Below the pieces are notes generated by a model. That model worked only from the letters and a program-made list of their open reading frames with translations. It made no database searches and was not told where the DNA came from. Positions 6,375 through 14,737 of a stretch of DNA of 38,477 nucleotides are shown here, piece after piece. The stretch lies in the IMG/VR virus record IMGVR_UViG_3300031673_005165, positions 1 to 38,477 of that record. The stretch is one strand, 5' to 3'. The DNA comes from a virus. The position numbers and the translations under genes are program-made. Each line of letters opens with the position of its first letter. The first letter of the stretch is position 1.

Positions 6375-7366
6375 TGAATACAGTTCGACCAGATATATTT
6401 AAAGCAATAGCAACACCAAAACTTATACTTCCTCTTAAAGTTTGTACAGTAGGAGCCTTTCAAAATAAATATTCTGATAATATTCGTTTGTTTAATGCAT
6501 TTAAATACACAGAAGGTGTAAAAGCAAATGTGTTCGATTATAGAGCAAATGTATCAAAATTAAACAAATTAGATTTTATAGAAAAGTTTGTTAAAAAAGC
6601 TAAAGAAGTAGACCTTATGGTTATATGTAAAGGTAATAATATATATCCTGAAGCAATTAAAGAAGCCTCAAAATATACAAATTTATATTATTTCATGATG
6701 GATGTAAGCACACATTTCAAAAGTTCTAAAAATGTGGTAGAGTTTTCAAAATATTGTAACTATAGAAGTTGTACAGGGTTTGGGGTGGCTTTAGATCTTT
6801 CTAATTTAATAAACCTTCCAGTTTTTCATATAATACATGGTTCAGATAAAAATATATTTAAACCAGCTAGAGAAAAAATTGTCAAAGATATAGATGTATC
6901 ATTTGTTGGTGGTAAAGATGATGAGAGAATGAGAATATACAATAATTTAAAAGAAATTAATGATTTGAAAATAGAATTTCATGGACCAGGGTTTGATAAA
7001 TATATACCACCAAAAGAAGTCGTTAATATATATAGAAGAAGCAAAATAGTTTTAAATATAAGTAGAGGAAATTATTCAGGGTATACTTCCATTCGTCTTT
7101 GGAATATTATGTGTTCTGGTGCATTTGCATTAACTAAAAAGATAAAGGATATTGAATTATTAGATATAAAAAATGGTATACATGTGGAATCATTTAATAC
7201 ACCTCAAGAATTAATTGCTAAGATTAATTATTATTTAGAAAACGAAAAGAAAAGAAATTTAATTGCCAAAAATGGGCACAATTTTGCAATAAAAGAAAGA
7301 ACATGGAAAAAAACAGCAGAAAGAATATTGTCTGTTGTTTTAGAATATGAAGGGTATAAAATATGA
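6374..7366 (+). CDS. CgeB-like glycosyltransferase
   Basis: A 330-residue GT-B type protein. The C-terminal half carries the pattern of CgeB / 'glycosyl transferases group 1' proteins: 'DVSFVGGKDDERM', 'EFHGPGFDKYIPP', 'VVNIYRRSKIVLNISR', 'SIRLWNIMCSGAFAL', then the closing helix 'TWKKTAERIL'. The N-terminal half is a divergent Rossmann-like domain. The ATG overlaps the previous stop (TAATG), so it is coupled to the GT9 gene. It probably adds a further sugar to the same acceptor. It is related in fold to the product of 8492, and the two flank a radical SAM gene. Confidence 0.72.
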   Translation: MNTVRPDIFKAIATPKLILPLKVCTVGAFQNKYSDNIRLFNAFKYTEGVKANVFDYRANVSKLNKLDFIEKFVKKAKEVDLMVICKGNNIYPEAIKEASKYTNLYYFMMDVSTHFKSSKNVVEFSKYCNYRSCTGFGVALDLSNLINLPVFHIIHGSDKNIFKPAREKIVKDIDVSFVGGKDDERMRIYNNLKEINDLKIEFHGPGFDKYIPPKEVVNIYRRSKIVLNISRGNYSGYTSIRLWNIMCSGAFALTKKIKDIELLDIKNGIHVESFNTPQELIAKINYYLENEKKRNLIAKNGHNFAIKERTWKKTAERILSVVLEYEGYKI

Positions 7367-8499
7367 AAAAGGATATGAGACCATCCCAATATTTATATTG
7401 GAAACAATTACTAAAACACCTCAATAACAAACCAGAAAAAATATTTAATAACGAATTTATTTGGCCTCGGCAATTCGAGATTCATCTTCCAGGGGATCAT
7501 ATAAAACCATGTCAGTTACACTGTTCTCATTGTGCTGGAAAGTTTTTCAACAAATCACTTGGTTATTGGGAGCTTGATTGTTTAGAATTATTAGATAAAC
7601 TAAAAGGAAGTATACCATTCCATATCTACGGCGGAGCGTATACGGAACCCTTGACAAACCCCTACTTCATGTCTTTTATGGCACTAACTAAAAAATATAA
7701 TAACCACTTTGGGATTCATACTAATGGCGTGGCTTTAAAAACTTTAGATGATCAACAAGGGTTTCTAACAGAATTAAATAGATTATCGACGGATGATGTA
7801 GATTATTTAAGTATTTCTTTAGATGCAGGTTTTCCTGAAACATGGGCTAAAACTAAGGGTACTAAACATAAAGAATGGTTTGATGATATAATTGAAAGCG
7901 TTGCAAGAGCAGTTAAAATAAGAAACAAAAGTGGTAGAGGCCATGCCATAAGACTCTGTTATTTAATATCCCCCGAGTCTGGAACCAGAGAAGATTTTGA
8001 GAATATCGTCAAAATATCAAAAGAGATAGGAGTAGATAGTTTAAGATTTTCTATACCCTTCGGTAACTATAATCAATCATTCGAAATAATAAAAAAATAT
8101 AAAGAAGCAGTAGAATTAACGGGTGATATTAAATATAGAAGTTTATTAGAAGACCTAGTTTCAAAAGATAAAAATGAAAGACCTTACATCTTCTACACAG
8201 GACCAGAATTCACAGATATAGACTTATTTACTTTTAAAACATGTACTTATGGTTACTATCAAATTACATATGGAGCAGATGGTTATTGTTATAAATGTAG
8301 TACATCAGCTACACCAACAGCAACACAGTGTAGATTAGGTAAAGCTACTAGTGATTTAAATAAGTTTAAAGAAATGATTATGAAAAATTATAATAAAGGT
8401 TGGAACTGCCAGAAGAGTTGTTTTGATAATGGTATTAGGTGCAATCGTATGGGGTTTGAAATATGTATAGCTTATAAGGAGTGGAAAAAAAATGAATAA
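7363..8499 (+). CDS. Radical SAM enzyme with C-terminal Cys-rich (SPASM-like) region
   Basis: This 378-residue protein has the radical SAM [4Fe-4S] motif CX3CX2C at C50, C54 and C57 ('PCQLHCSHC'). A 'GGAYTEP' loop at 90-96 (equivalent to GGEP, SAM amine binding) and 'IHTNG' near 117 follow, in the usual TIM-barrel order. The last 110 residues contain at least eight Cys ('CTYGYY', 'CYKCST', 'NCQKSCFDNGIRC'), suggesting a SPASM or twitch-like domain with auxiliary clusters. Such enzymes modify peptides, sugars or nucleosides by radical chemistry. Lying between two glycosyltransferases, a sugar or glycan-linked substrate is plausible. It overlaps the previous gene by 4 nt and the next by 8 nt. 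Confidence 0.8.
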   Translation: MKKDMRPSQYLYWKQLLKHLNNKPEKIFNNEFIWPRQFEIHLPGDHIKPCQLHCSHCAGKFFNKSLGYWELDCLELLDKLKGSIPFHIYGGAYTEPLTNPYFMSFMALTKKYNNHFGIHTNGVALKTLDDQQGFLTELNRLSTDDVDYLSISLDAGFPETWAKTKGTKHKEWFDDIIESVARAVKIRNKSGRGHAIRLCYLISPESGTREDFENIVKISKEIGVDSLRFSIPFGNYNQSFEIIKKYKEAVELTGDIKYRSLLEDLVSKDKNERPYIFYTGPEFTDIDLFTFKTCTYGYYQITYGADGYCYKCSTSATPTATQCRLGKATSDLNKFKEMIMKNYNKGWNCQKSCFDNGIRCNRMGFEICIAYKEWKKNE

Positions 8500-9649
8500 A
8501 CCAACAGGAACTATATTCCTACCTAAAAAGTTCTCAGAAGAAACATACGTAACAGATCGTTACCACAATCTTTTCAAGGAAATACAAAAAAGATTGGGCT
8601 GGGATTTGATTATAGAAGATGATATAGATGTAAACAAAGTCAAAACAAACTATCTTTTAATATTTAAATGTCCTCAAGCAGATGATCCTAGTAGATTAGT
8701 TAATGTAAAAAATATTAACAGAACCGTTAGATTAATAGGGTATTATGCAGATTTGCAACAAAAAGGTAGAAGTGATATATATATTAAAAATATGGATGAT
8801 GTATTAGATAGATGTGATATAATTCTCACGGCATATAAAGAAGCGTTCATAGAGAAATGGGAAAAATACTGGTACAAAACAAAATGGTTTCCTCAGTTTT
8901 ATGGTCCAGATGAACGATTTGATAAACTAGATTATAATTTTAATAAGTGTATAAAAAAAATATTGCTAATAGGAGCAACTACTGTTAGATATTACCCTCT
9001 AAGAAATTTTATAGACAAAATAAACTATCATATAAAAAAAGTTTCTCATCCAGGGTATCAAATAAAAGATTTTGATAGAAAAACAGAATTGGGATATAAA
9101 ACCCGAGATTTATATGCAGAAGAAATAAATAAATATTGTGGTACTATTGCAACATGTTCTACTGAAAAATATGTGATTGCTAAATATTTTGAAATACCCG
9201 CTGCTGGTTCATTATTAATAGCTAACAAATGTAACGATCTTGTTGAATTAGGTTTTAAAGAAGATGTACATTATGTAGAGATTGATAAAACAAATGTACA
9301 CAAAAAGATATTACACATTATACAAAACTTCAACGCATATTGGTCTATTATTAAGGAAGGAAGAGAGTTTGTACAAAAAAACTTTTCAACAAAGGCTAGA
9401 GTAGATCAATTTGTAAAAATAATAGAAGAAGATTATGAGAATAATATAAAAGGCAAGGGTGAGATTATTATTGGTAATCGGCTTATATATGTGTGTGGTG
9501 CTAATGATATAAGAGCAGAAGGAAAAATTCAGGGTAACACGATGATTGTATATCATAATAATGAACCATATGAAGTTTATAATAAAGGGTACGATAAACG
9601 AAGTGATCTGCTTATATATAATTTCTGTAGGAAAGGTCTAGGAATATGA
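8492..9649 (+). CDS. CgeB-like glycosyltransferase carrying a terminase-derived segment
   Basis: A 385-residue protein. Residues about 150-312 follow the CgeB-like glycosyltransferase pattern ('KILLIGATTVRYYPL', 'EKYVIAKYFEIPAAGSLLIAN', 'REFVQKNFSTKARVDQFVKI'). Residues 321-350 then match residues 86-115 of this phage's terminase large subunit at 26 of 30 positions ('GKGEIII', 'RLIYVCGAND', 'RAEGKI'). Nothing in a glycosyltransferase calls for this. The final 35 residues are unlike anything else here. The glycosyltransferase part looks complete, so the tail seems to be an acquired extension. The start overlaps the previous stop by 8 nt and the stop overlaps the next ATG (ATGA). Confidence 0.75.
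   Translation: MNKPTGTIFLPKKFSEETYVTDRYHNLFKEIQKRLGWDLIIEDDIDVNKVKTNYLLIFKCPQADDPSRLVNVKNINRTVRLIGYYADLQQKGRSDIYIKNMDDVLDRCDIILTAYKEAFIEKWEKYWYKTKWFPQFYGPDERFDKLDYNFNKCIKKILLIGATTVRYYPLRNFIDKINYHIKKVSHPGYQIKDFDRKTELGYKTRDLYAEEINKYCGTIATCSTEKYVIAKYFEIPAAGSLLIANKCNDLVELGFKEDVHYVEIDKTNVHKKILHIIQNFNAYWSIIKEGREFVQKNFSTKARVDQFVKIIEEDYENNIKGKGEIIIGNRLIYVCGANDIRAEGKIQGNTMIVYHNNEPYEVYNKGYDKRSDLLIYNFCRKGLGI
9452..9541 (+). other. Terminase-like segment inside a glycosyltransferase gene
   Basis: These 90 bases encode the 30 residues shared with the terminase gene at 16802-16891. There are no gaps; by hand count about two thirds of the bases agree while 26 of 30 residues do. Most differences are therefore silent, and the piece is not a recent copy of the local terminase gene. 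It more likely came from a related phage's terminase. Confidence 0.75.
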
Positions 9650-10527
9650 AAGCTGTAATTGAACTTGTGTCGAATATATGTAACAGTAGTTGTAGATGGT
9701 GCTTTACCCAATATAAATCCAGCGAAGTGATAAATAAATGTTTCATGACAGATAATAACTTTAAAAAAATAATATTATTGAACAAGGGTTTGAAAATAAT
9801 ACCATTCTCTCATGGGGAAGCTCTTTTGCATAAAGGTTTTAATAATCTAATAACCTTTGCATTAAAAAATAACTGTACAATGAACAGAATTCATAGTAAT
9901 TTTGCGATGGATTTGGATAAGGAACACTTTGAGAATCTTGTGAATTTTAGATTTGTTACAGTAAATATCGGAGGAGCGACAGAAAAGACTCATTTTTTAA
10001 ATATGAAAACAGATTTCAATAAAGTTATTGGCAATTTAACAAAATTATGTGCATATAAAAAGAATACTAAAAGTGATGTTGTTATAGAATTAAAGATGGT
10101 TTTAAATAAAATTAATAGAAAAGATAAAGAGAAGTTAAAAAAATTAGGAAAAAAGATAGATAAATGCATAAAAGTCTCCACTTTTCCTATTTATTTTACT
10201 ACTTCTGATTCTACACAAGCTGAGATGAAAAGATTCTATGATAATAATATCGATGAGAGAGTTCCATGCAGAGATATAATAAAAGAAGAGAATGGTTTGA
10301 TAAAAGTTGTATCAAAATCAGTGAATGATATATGTTGTAATCATATATTGACCGTTCGATATAATGGTCTAGTGCAAATGTGCTGTCGTCCTAGATCTCA
10401 GGAAGGGATCGTGGGAGACGCATTGACTACCTCATTAATAGATATAAAAAATTCAGATATATATAGAAAGAATTTGAGAAAATTAATAAACAGAGAATAT
10501 ATAAGTTATTGTAAACATTGTAGTTAG
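9646..10527 (+). CDS. Radical SAM enzyme with SPASM-like C-terminus
   Basis: This 293-residue protein has CX3CX2C at C12, C16 and C19 ('CNSSCRWC'). 'FSHGEALLHKGF' (GGEP-like) and 'IHSNF' follow in the expected order. The C-terminal part holds 'CRD', 'ICCNHILTVRYNGLVQMCCR' and 'YCKHC', a Cys pattern resembling SPASM domains that bind auxiliary iron-sulfur clusters. It is shorter than and clearly distinct from the radical SAM protein at 7363, so the two are unlikely to be recent duplicates. It overlaps the glycosyltransferase gene before it by 4 nt. The substrate is unknown; SPASM members act on peptides, alcohols or amino sugars. Confidence 0.77.
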   Translation: MKAVIELVSNICNSSCRWCFTQYKSSEVINKCFMTDNNFKKIILLNKGLKIIPFSHGEALLHKGFNNLITFALKNNCTMNRIHSNFAMDLDKEHFENLVNFRFVTVNIGGATEKTHFLNMKTDFNKVIGNLTKLCAYKKNTKSDVVIELKMVLNKINRKDKEKLKKLGKKIDKCIKVSTFPIYFTTSDSTQAEMKRFYDNNIDERVPCRDIIKEENGLIKVVSKSVNDICCNHILTVRYNGLVQMCCRPRSQEGIVGDALTTSLIDIKNSDIYRKNLRKLINREYISYCKHCS

Positions 10528-10537
10528 AGGGATAAAA

Positions 10538-10984
10538 ATGAATAAACAAGAAATTATTGAGGAGATGTTTAAGGAAACTACTGTTTGTAAAACTGGTAGA
10601 GATGGTTACCAAAGGAGATTTTATAAAGGTAAATATTGGTATCGGGTATTATGGGACTTATGTAATCCAGAATTACCCTGTAAAGACTTTGATATCCACC
10701 ACAAAGATTTTGATGAACTAAATGATAATATTGAAAACCTTGCGCGTCTGACGAGAGCAGAACATACGAGATTACATGCTTTAAATAGAAGTGATGAAAC
10801 AAAAAAGAAAATGTCCGAGAATCATGCAGATGTTTCAGGAGCAAATCATCCTAAAGCAAAAACAATAATGGCGGAATATCAAATATTTTCAACTATGAAA
10901 TTGGCAGGACGTGCATTTTCTGTTACACCAGAATCGATATCATATAGAATAAAAAGAAATGTCCCCGGATATTTTTATATTTAA
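10538..10984 (+). CDS. HNH homing endonuclease
   Basis: A 148-residue member of the local HNH family. It has 'KGKYWYRVLWDL' near 28-39, the core 'FDIHHKDFDELND', 'AEHTRLHAL', a single short NUMOD3-like part ('SDETKKKMSENHADVSGANHP') and the NUMOD1-like tail 'YQIFSTMKLAGRAF' ending 'NVPGYFYI'. The ribosome binding site is GAGGG. It lies between the second radical SAM gene and the oxidoreductase with 9-10 base gaps, so it is the only operon copy that overlaps neither neighbour. Its tail shares the 16-mer AATGTCCCCGGATATT with the remnant at 21536-21577. Confidence 0.9.
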   Translation: MNKQEIIEEMFKETTVCKTGRDGYQRRFYKGKYWYRVLWDLCNPELPCKDFDIHHKDFDELNDNIENLARLTRAEHTRLHALNRSDETKKKMSENHADVSGANHPKAKTIMAEYQIFSTMKLAGRAFSVTPESISYRIKRNVPGYFYI

Positions 10985-10993
10985 GGAGTCAGT

Positions 10994-11842
10994 ATGTCAA
11001 TAGAAATCATCGGAAGTGGTTACTGGGCGAATAATATCAAGAAATATCTATCTAAAGAGGATTTGAAGTACACCGTAGATTCAAAATTTGAGAAAATTGT
11101 GTTGTGGAATGATCCAGAAGTTGATAGTGTAATAATAGCCACCCCTATAGAAACACATTATCAAATAGCTAAAGAAGCAATAATTGCTGGCAAAAATGTA
11201 TATATAGAGAAACCAATAACATCCACATATGAAGAAGCATTAGAAATCAAAGACTTAGCAACAGATTACAATGTAGTCGTAGGCGTAGATTATACACAAA
11301 TATTCTCTAAATCTATATTAAAAGCCAAAGATATATTATATGAACTAGGAAGAATAGAATATATAAAAATGGTTTCTTCTTCTCTTGGAAAGTTTACTAA
11401 TGACAATGTATATAAAGTTTTAGGATCTCATATTTTATCAGTTTTAGATATGTTTATGGATATAGAGTTCACAGATTTTAGATTTATTGACAATATACAT
11501 GACAATAGGGGAATTTGTACAACTGGAACAATTCTTTTCTACAGGGGTCATATAGATGTATCTTTAAATAACCCTAAGAGAGAATTCAATATTACTATAT
11601 ATGGTGAAAGGGGTACTCTTATTATAGATTTATTTAAGGAGAATACAGTACAATTAACCCTTTACAATAGAGATATAAACAAGAAAAGTGATATGTTGAT
11701 ATTTGAAAAACAAAATTACACATTCGATGAAAGAAATAACTTAAAATATTCGATGGATTATTTTAAGAATTTAATTAAAGGAGAAGCTAAGTCGAATATT
11801 GATATGGCAATTAGAGTAACTAAGATATTAGATAGAGGGTAA
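10994..11842 (+). CDS. Gfo/Idh/MocA-family oxidoreductase
   Basis: This 282-residue protein has the N-terminal Rossmann motif 'IGSGYWA' at 6-12, the conserved 'IIATPIETHYQIAKEAI' segment and 'VYIEKPIT' with Glu-Lys-Pro at 72-74. This is the family signature whose Lys is catalytic. The second domain ('GTILFYRGHIDVSL', 'YGERGTLIIDL') follows. Members oxidise, reduce or epimerise sugars with NAD(P), often nucleotide sugars feeding surface glycans. It is somewhat shorter than the usual 320-350 residues, with a compact C-terminal domain. Set beside four glycosyltransferases, it could prepare an unusual sugar. The ribosome binding site is AAGGAG. Confidence 0.82.
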   Translation: MSIEIIGSGYWANNIKKYLSKEDLKYTVDSKFEKIVLWNDPEVDSVIIATPIETHYQIAKEAIIAGKNVYIEKPITSTYEEALEIKDLATDYNVVVGVDYTQIFSKSILKAKDILYELGRIEYIKMVSSSLGKFTNDNVYKVLGSHILSVLDMFMDIEFTDFRFIDNIHDNRGICTTGTILFYRGHIDVSLNNPKREFNITIYGERGTLIIDLFKENTVQLTLYNRDINKKSDMLIFEKQNYTFDERNNLKYSMDYFKNLIKGEAKSNIDMAIRVTKILDRG

Positions 11843-11845
11843 AAA

Positions 11846-12322
11846 ATGAAATTAAACTTAGGGTGCGGTCCAGATATAAAAGAGGGATATATAAATATTG
11901 ACTTACGGAATCTGCCAGGTGTAGATATAGTAGCAAACATAGACAATTTACCATTTGAAAACAATGATATAGATGAAATATACGCATGTGACGTTTTAGA
12001 ACATGTATCGCATTTAAAAACTGTTGAAATTCTTACACACTGGTATAAAAAATTGAAAGTTGGTGGTTTATTATTTATACAATCACCTTGTCTAGAATTA
12101 TTATGTAAATATGCATTAAATGCGCGAGATATAAGAACAAAAATAGTAGCAATAGCAAGATTTTATGGAGGACAAGACTATTCAACAAATTACCATTATA
12201 CTACAATAGATCCTGACGTATTGTCTTATTATTTAAAAGAGGCAGGTTTTACAAAAGAACCAAGATTTCAAATTGGTGGTTTTGGCAATGGAACAAATAT
12301 AAGAGTTTGGATAAATAAATGA
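11846..12322 (+). CDS. Class I SAM-dependent methyltransferase (type 11-like)
   Basis: A 158-residue protein beginning 'MKLNLGCGP', so motif I sits at residues 4-9 with no N-terminal extension. 'INIDLRNLPGVD' (motif II), 'LPFENNDIDEIYACDVLEH' (motifs III-IV) and 'GGLLFIQSP' follow. This is the Methyltransf_11 layout found in sugar and small-molecule methyltransferases of surface polysaccharide clusters. It sits three bases after the oxidoreductase stop, and its stop overlaps the next small gene as ATGA. A role in methylating the sugar made or transferred by the upstream enzymes fits the context but is inferred. Confidence 0.82.
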   Translation: MKLNLGCGPDIKEGYINIDLRNLPGVDIVANIDNLPFENNDIDEIYACDVLEHVSHLKTVEILTHWYKKLKVGGLLFIQSPCLELLCKYALNARDIRTKIVAIARFYGGQDYSTNYHYTTIDPDVLSYYLKEAGFTKEPRFQIGGFGNGTNIRVWINK

Positions 12323-12444
12323 TGGTGGAAACGTTTAATAAACAACGACTTTATGGTAAACTTTATGGTGGTTGGTGTATGAATTTATCATATATAATGG
12401 ATAAAAATATAGATAGGTTTTTTGAGGAAGGGTTGGTTTTATAA
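12319..12444 (+). CDS. Small hypothetical protein (41 aa)
   Basis: A 41-codon frame starts with ATG ATG GTG, overlaps the methyltransferase stop as ATGA and ends one base before the next start codon, so it fills the gap exactly. The product contains 'YGKLYGGWCMNLSY' and a charged end, with no recognised motif. Coding is supported by the perfect fit between neighbours and not by homology. A longer in-frame start for the next gene (12422) would overlap it. Confidence 0.4.
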   Translation: MMVETFNKQRLYGKLYGGWCMNLSYIMDKNIDRFFEEGLVL

Positions 12445-12445
12445 A

Positions 12446-14734
12446 ATGATATCAAAGAAAAAAAGAGAAGAAGGCAGATTTTTCACACCTATGCCCTGGG
12501 TACATCATTGTCATCCCTATATGGAATCCGTCTATGGAAATGATTGGAAAGAAAAATATAATGTCTGGGATAATTCGTGTGGACATTGTAATCTTACTAA
12601 AGACTATACTTTCAATAACTTATTCTCTTCAACCCTATTACAATCCGATATAGATTATATAAATGACAACAATATAAATCAAAACGCAACCAACTTTCAA
12701 TTTGATTTTTTAAATGACGGGTTCAATCCTTGGATAGGTAAGGAATTGCCTAAAGGTTTACAAGATATATTTATAAATAAAAAACCTTTAATAATATTTA
12801 TAAATCCACCATTTGGAACATCTAGTAGTGGTTTAAATGCTAAGTGTAAGACTACTATAAAAGAAACACAAATGAAAAAATATTTAAAAACTCATAAACT
12901 AGGTAGTTGTACAAGAGATGTATTAACTCATTTTCTTGCTAGGATCACGATGTTAAAGAAACAATATAAACACAATGATTTACACTTAGCAATGTTTTCA
13001 ACACCAGGATTTATTACAGGTGTTAGTTTTAAAAAGTTTAGGGAAGAATTTATGCCTATATTTAAATATAGGAAAGGTTTTATATTTGAAGCTAAAGAAT
13101 TCCCTGGTGTAACTAGTGATTGGGCAATGTTATTTACAATATGGCAATCATGTAATAGGGAAAAGTGGCCAGATGATTTTGCTCTTAAATATTATGTACG
13201 GAATAAGAACAATGATATAAAACATAAGGGCTGGATTTATTATAGGAATTTGGACCATAAAGAGACAAGTAAAGATTGGATAAACGAAGAAAAAGTAGAT
13301 GTAGAAAAAGAATACTTTCCTAGAATGGTTAAACTAGGAAGACTAGATGATCAAGGCCATCCATTAAAAGTAGAGAAGAATTTTCTAGGTATATATTCTC
13401 TTATAAGACCACAAATAAATAAAAATATGATATTGCCTTTAATATATTCAACACCATATACTATTGAAAATTATGTAGAGGCTTTTAATAATAATAATAT
13501 TTTTAAATTATATTCTTTATTTACAACTACTGTCAATGTAGGGTTATATAATAACTGGTATACTCAATATTATCAACTCTCTAAACCAACAACTAAAGAA
13601 AAAGAATACTTTCCTCGAATGACCAAGATGGGAGTATTAGATGATAAAGGTTATGAGTTGAAAGTAGAGAAGAATTTTCTAGGGTTTTGTGGAGTACAAT
13701 CTTCATCAATATCGTGGAATATGCATATACCTATGTTATTAAATGTGCCCTATCATAATTCTGGAAACTTGACGGTTTGTTATAATAATATTAATAAGAT
13801 AGTGTCTATATTTACTACAAAATTATTAATGATGAATAATGAACATTATATCTGGTATACTCAAAACTATCAACTATCTAAACCAACAACTAAAGAAAAA
13901 GAATACTTTCCTCGAATGACCAAGATGGGAGTATTAGATGATAAAGGTTATGAGTTGAAAGTAGAGAAAGGTTTCTTAGGTATATATAATAGATCATTTA
14001 GTAAAATAGACATTGATATAGGTTTGGCATTATTATTATCAACACCATACAATAGAGGGCATAGTGGAATATCTATTCAATATACTAATATTATAAAAAT
14101 AATTTCAGTATTTACATCTAAAATGTTAATATCTTCGCAATTAGAAAACTCTTGGTTTACAAAGGACTATCAACTATCTAAACCAAAACCACTCACATTA
14201 CTCCAACAATATATATATGATTCCATAGTCTACTCAATATTTAACAACCGTTGCCGAACATATTCAATGAGACAATACCCGTACAAAGGAAAAAACTGGG
14301 ATGTTAAAAACGAATTCTTTTGGTTAACTAGAGAATTTATGAAAAGATTAGCCCTCACAGAAGATTTCTATCCAAAATTATATAATGATGCATGTGACCA
14401 AGAAGAAAGATATATAGCTAAGATATTGTATGGTTACGATGAGAATGGTGAAAATATATTTGAAAAACTAAGTCCTGACGCTAGAGAAGTATTATTATTG
14501 GCTACTGACTTAGTGGTTAGGACTTTTAAATATAGGAAGGAATATGAAAAGGATAATTGCTGGACTTATGATGCAGGATATGAACAATTAAAAAAGATAT
14601 GGAAGGAGAAAGAGAATGGGAGATTTATAAAGTTTAGAAAGAAGTATGAACAATTAGGTGATAGGATGAGACATTTAGTTTATAAGTTGGGATTTTTGGG
14701 CCGTGAGGCAGTTATTTACAAAGAAGAGGAGTAA
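12446..14734 (+). CDS. N6-adenine-type DNA methyltransferase with three tandem modules
   Basis: Read from ATG 12446 (just after the previous stop) the protein is 762 residues. Visible methyltransferase motifs are 'RFFTP' (11-15, motif X-like), 'VWDNSCGHCNLT' (40-51, motif I, SAM binding) and 'INPPFG' (119-124, motif IV, catalytic). The second glycine of motif I is Cys here, which is odd. Residues about 288-580 hold three tandem units of about 98 residues. Each begins 'KEYFPRM.K.G.LDD', continues with a constant half and a variable half, and closes 'W[YF]T..YQLSKP'. Their position after the catalytic domain suggests target recognition. A helical C-terminus follows. It may protect phage DNA from host restriction; no partner nuclease is seen. 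Confidence 0.78.
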   Translation: MISKKKREEGRFFTPMPWVHHCHPYMESVYGNDWKEKYNVWDNSCGHCNLTKDYTFNNLFSSTLLQSDIDYINDNNINQNATNFQFDFLNDGFNPWIGKELPKGLQDIFINKKPLIIFINPPFGTSSSGLNAKCKTTIKETQMKKYLKTHKLGSCTRDVLTHFLARITMLKKQYKHNDLHLAMFSTPGFITGVSFKKFREEFMPIFKYRKGFIFEAKEFPGVTSDWAMLFTIWQSCNREKWPDDFALKYYVRNKNNDIKHKGWIYYRNLDHKETSKDWINEEKVDVEKEYFPRMVKLGRLDDQGHPLKVEKNFLGIYSLIRPQINKNMILPLIYSTPYTIENYVEAFNNNNIFKLYSLFTTTVNVGLYNNWYTQYYQLSKPTTKEKEYFPRMTKMGVLDDKGYELKVEKNFLGFCGVQSSSISWNMHIPMLLNVPYHNSGNLTVCYNNINKIVSIFTTKLLMMNNEHYIWYTQNYQLSKPTTKEKEYFPRMTKMGVLDDKGYELKVEKGFLGIYNRSFSKIDIDIGLALLLSTPYNRGHSGISIQYTNIIKIISVFTSKMLISSQLENSWFTKDYQLSKPKPLTLLQQYIYDSIVYSIFNNRCRTYSMRQYPYKGKNWDVKNEFFWLTREFMKRLALTEDFYPKLYNDACDQEERYIAKILYGYDENGENIFEKLSPDAREVLLLATDLVVRTFKYRKEYEKDNCWTYDAGYEQLKKIWKEKENGRFIKFRKKYEQLGDRMRHLVYKLGFLGREAVIYKEEE
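13304..14185 (+). repeat. Three tandem modules inside the DNA methyltransferase gene
   Basis: Units begin at GAATAC 13310, 13604 and 13901, spaced 294 and 297 bases. Units 2 and 3 share an exact 92-base stretch (13580-13671 and 13877-13968) that covers the constant half, while the following roughly 190 bases differ strongly. Exact identity next to divergence points to recent duplication or gene conversion of the constant part. Confidence 0.85.
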
Positions 14735-14737
14735 AAA

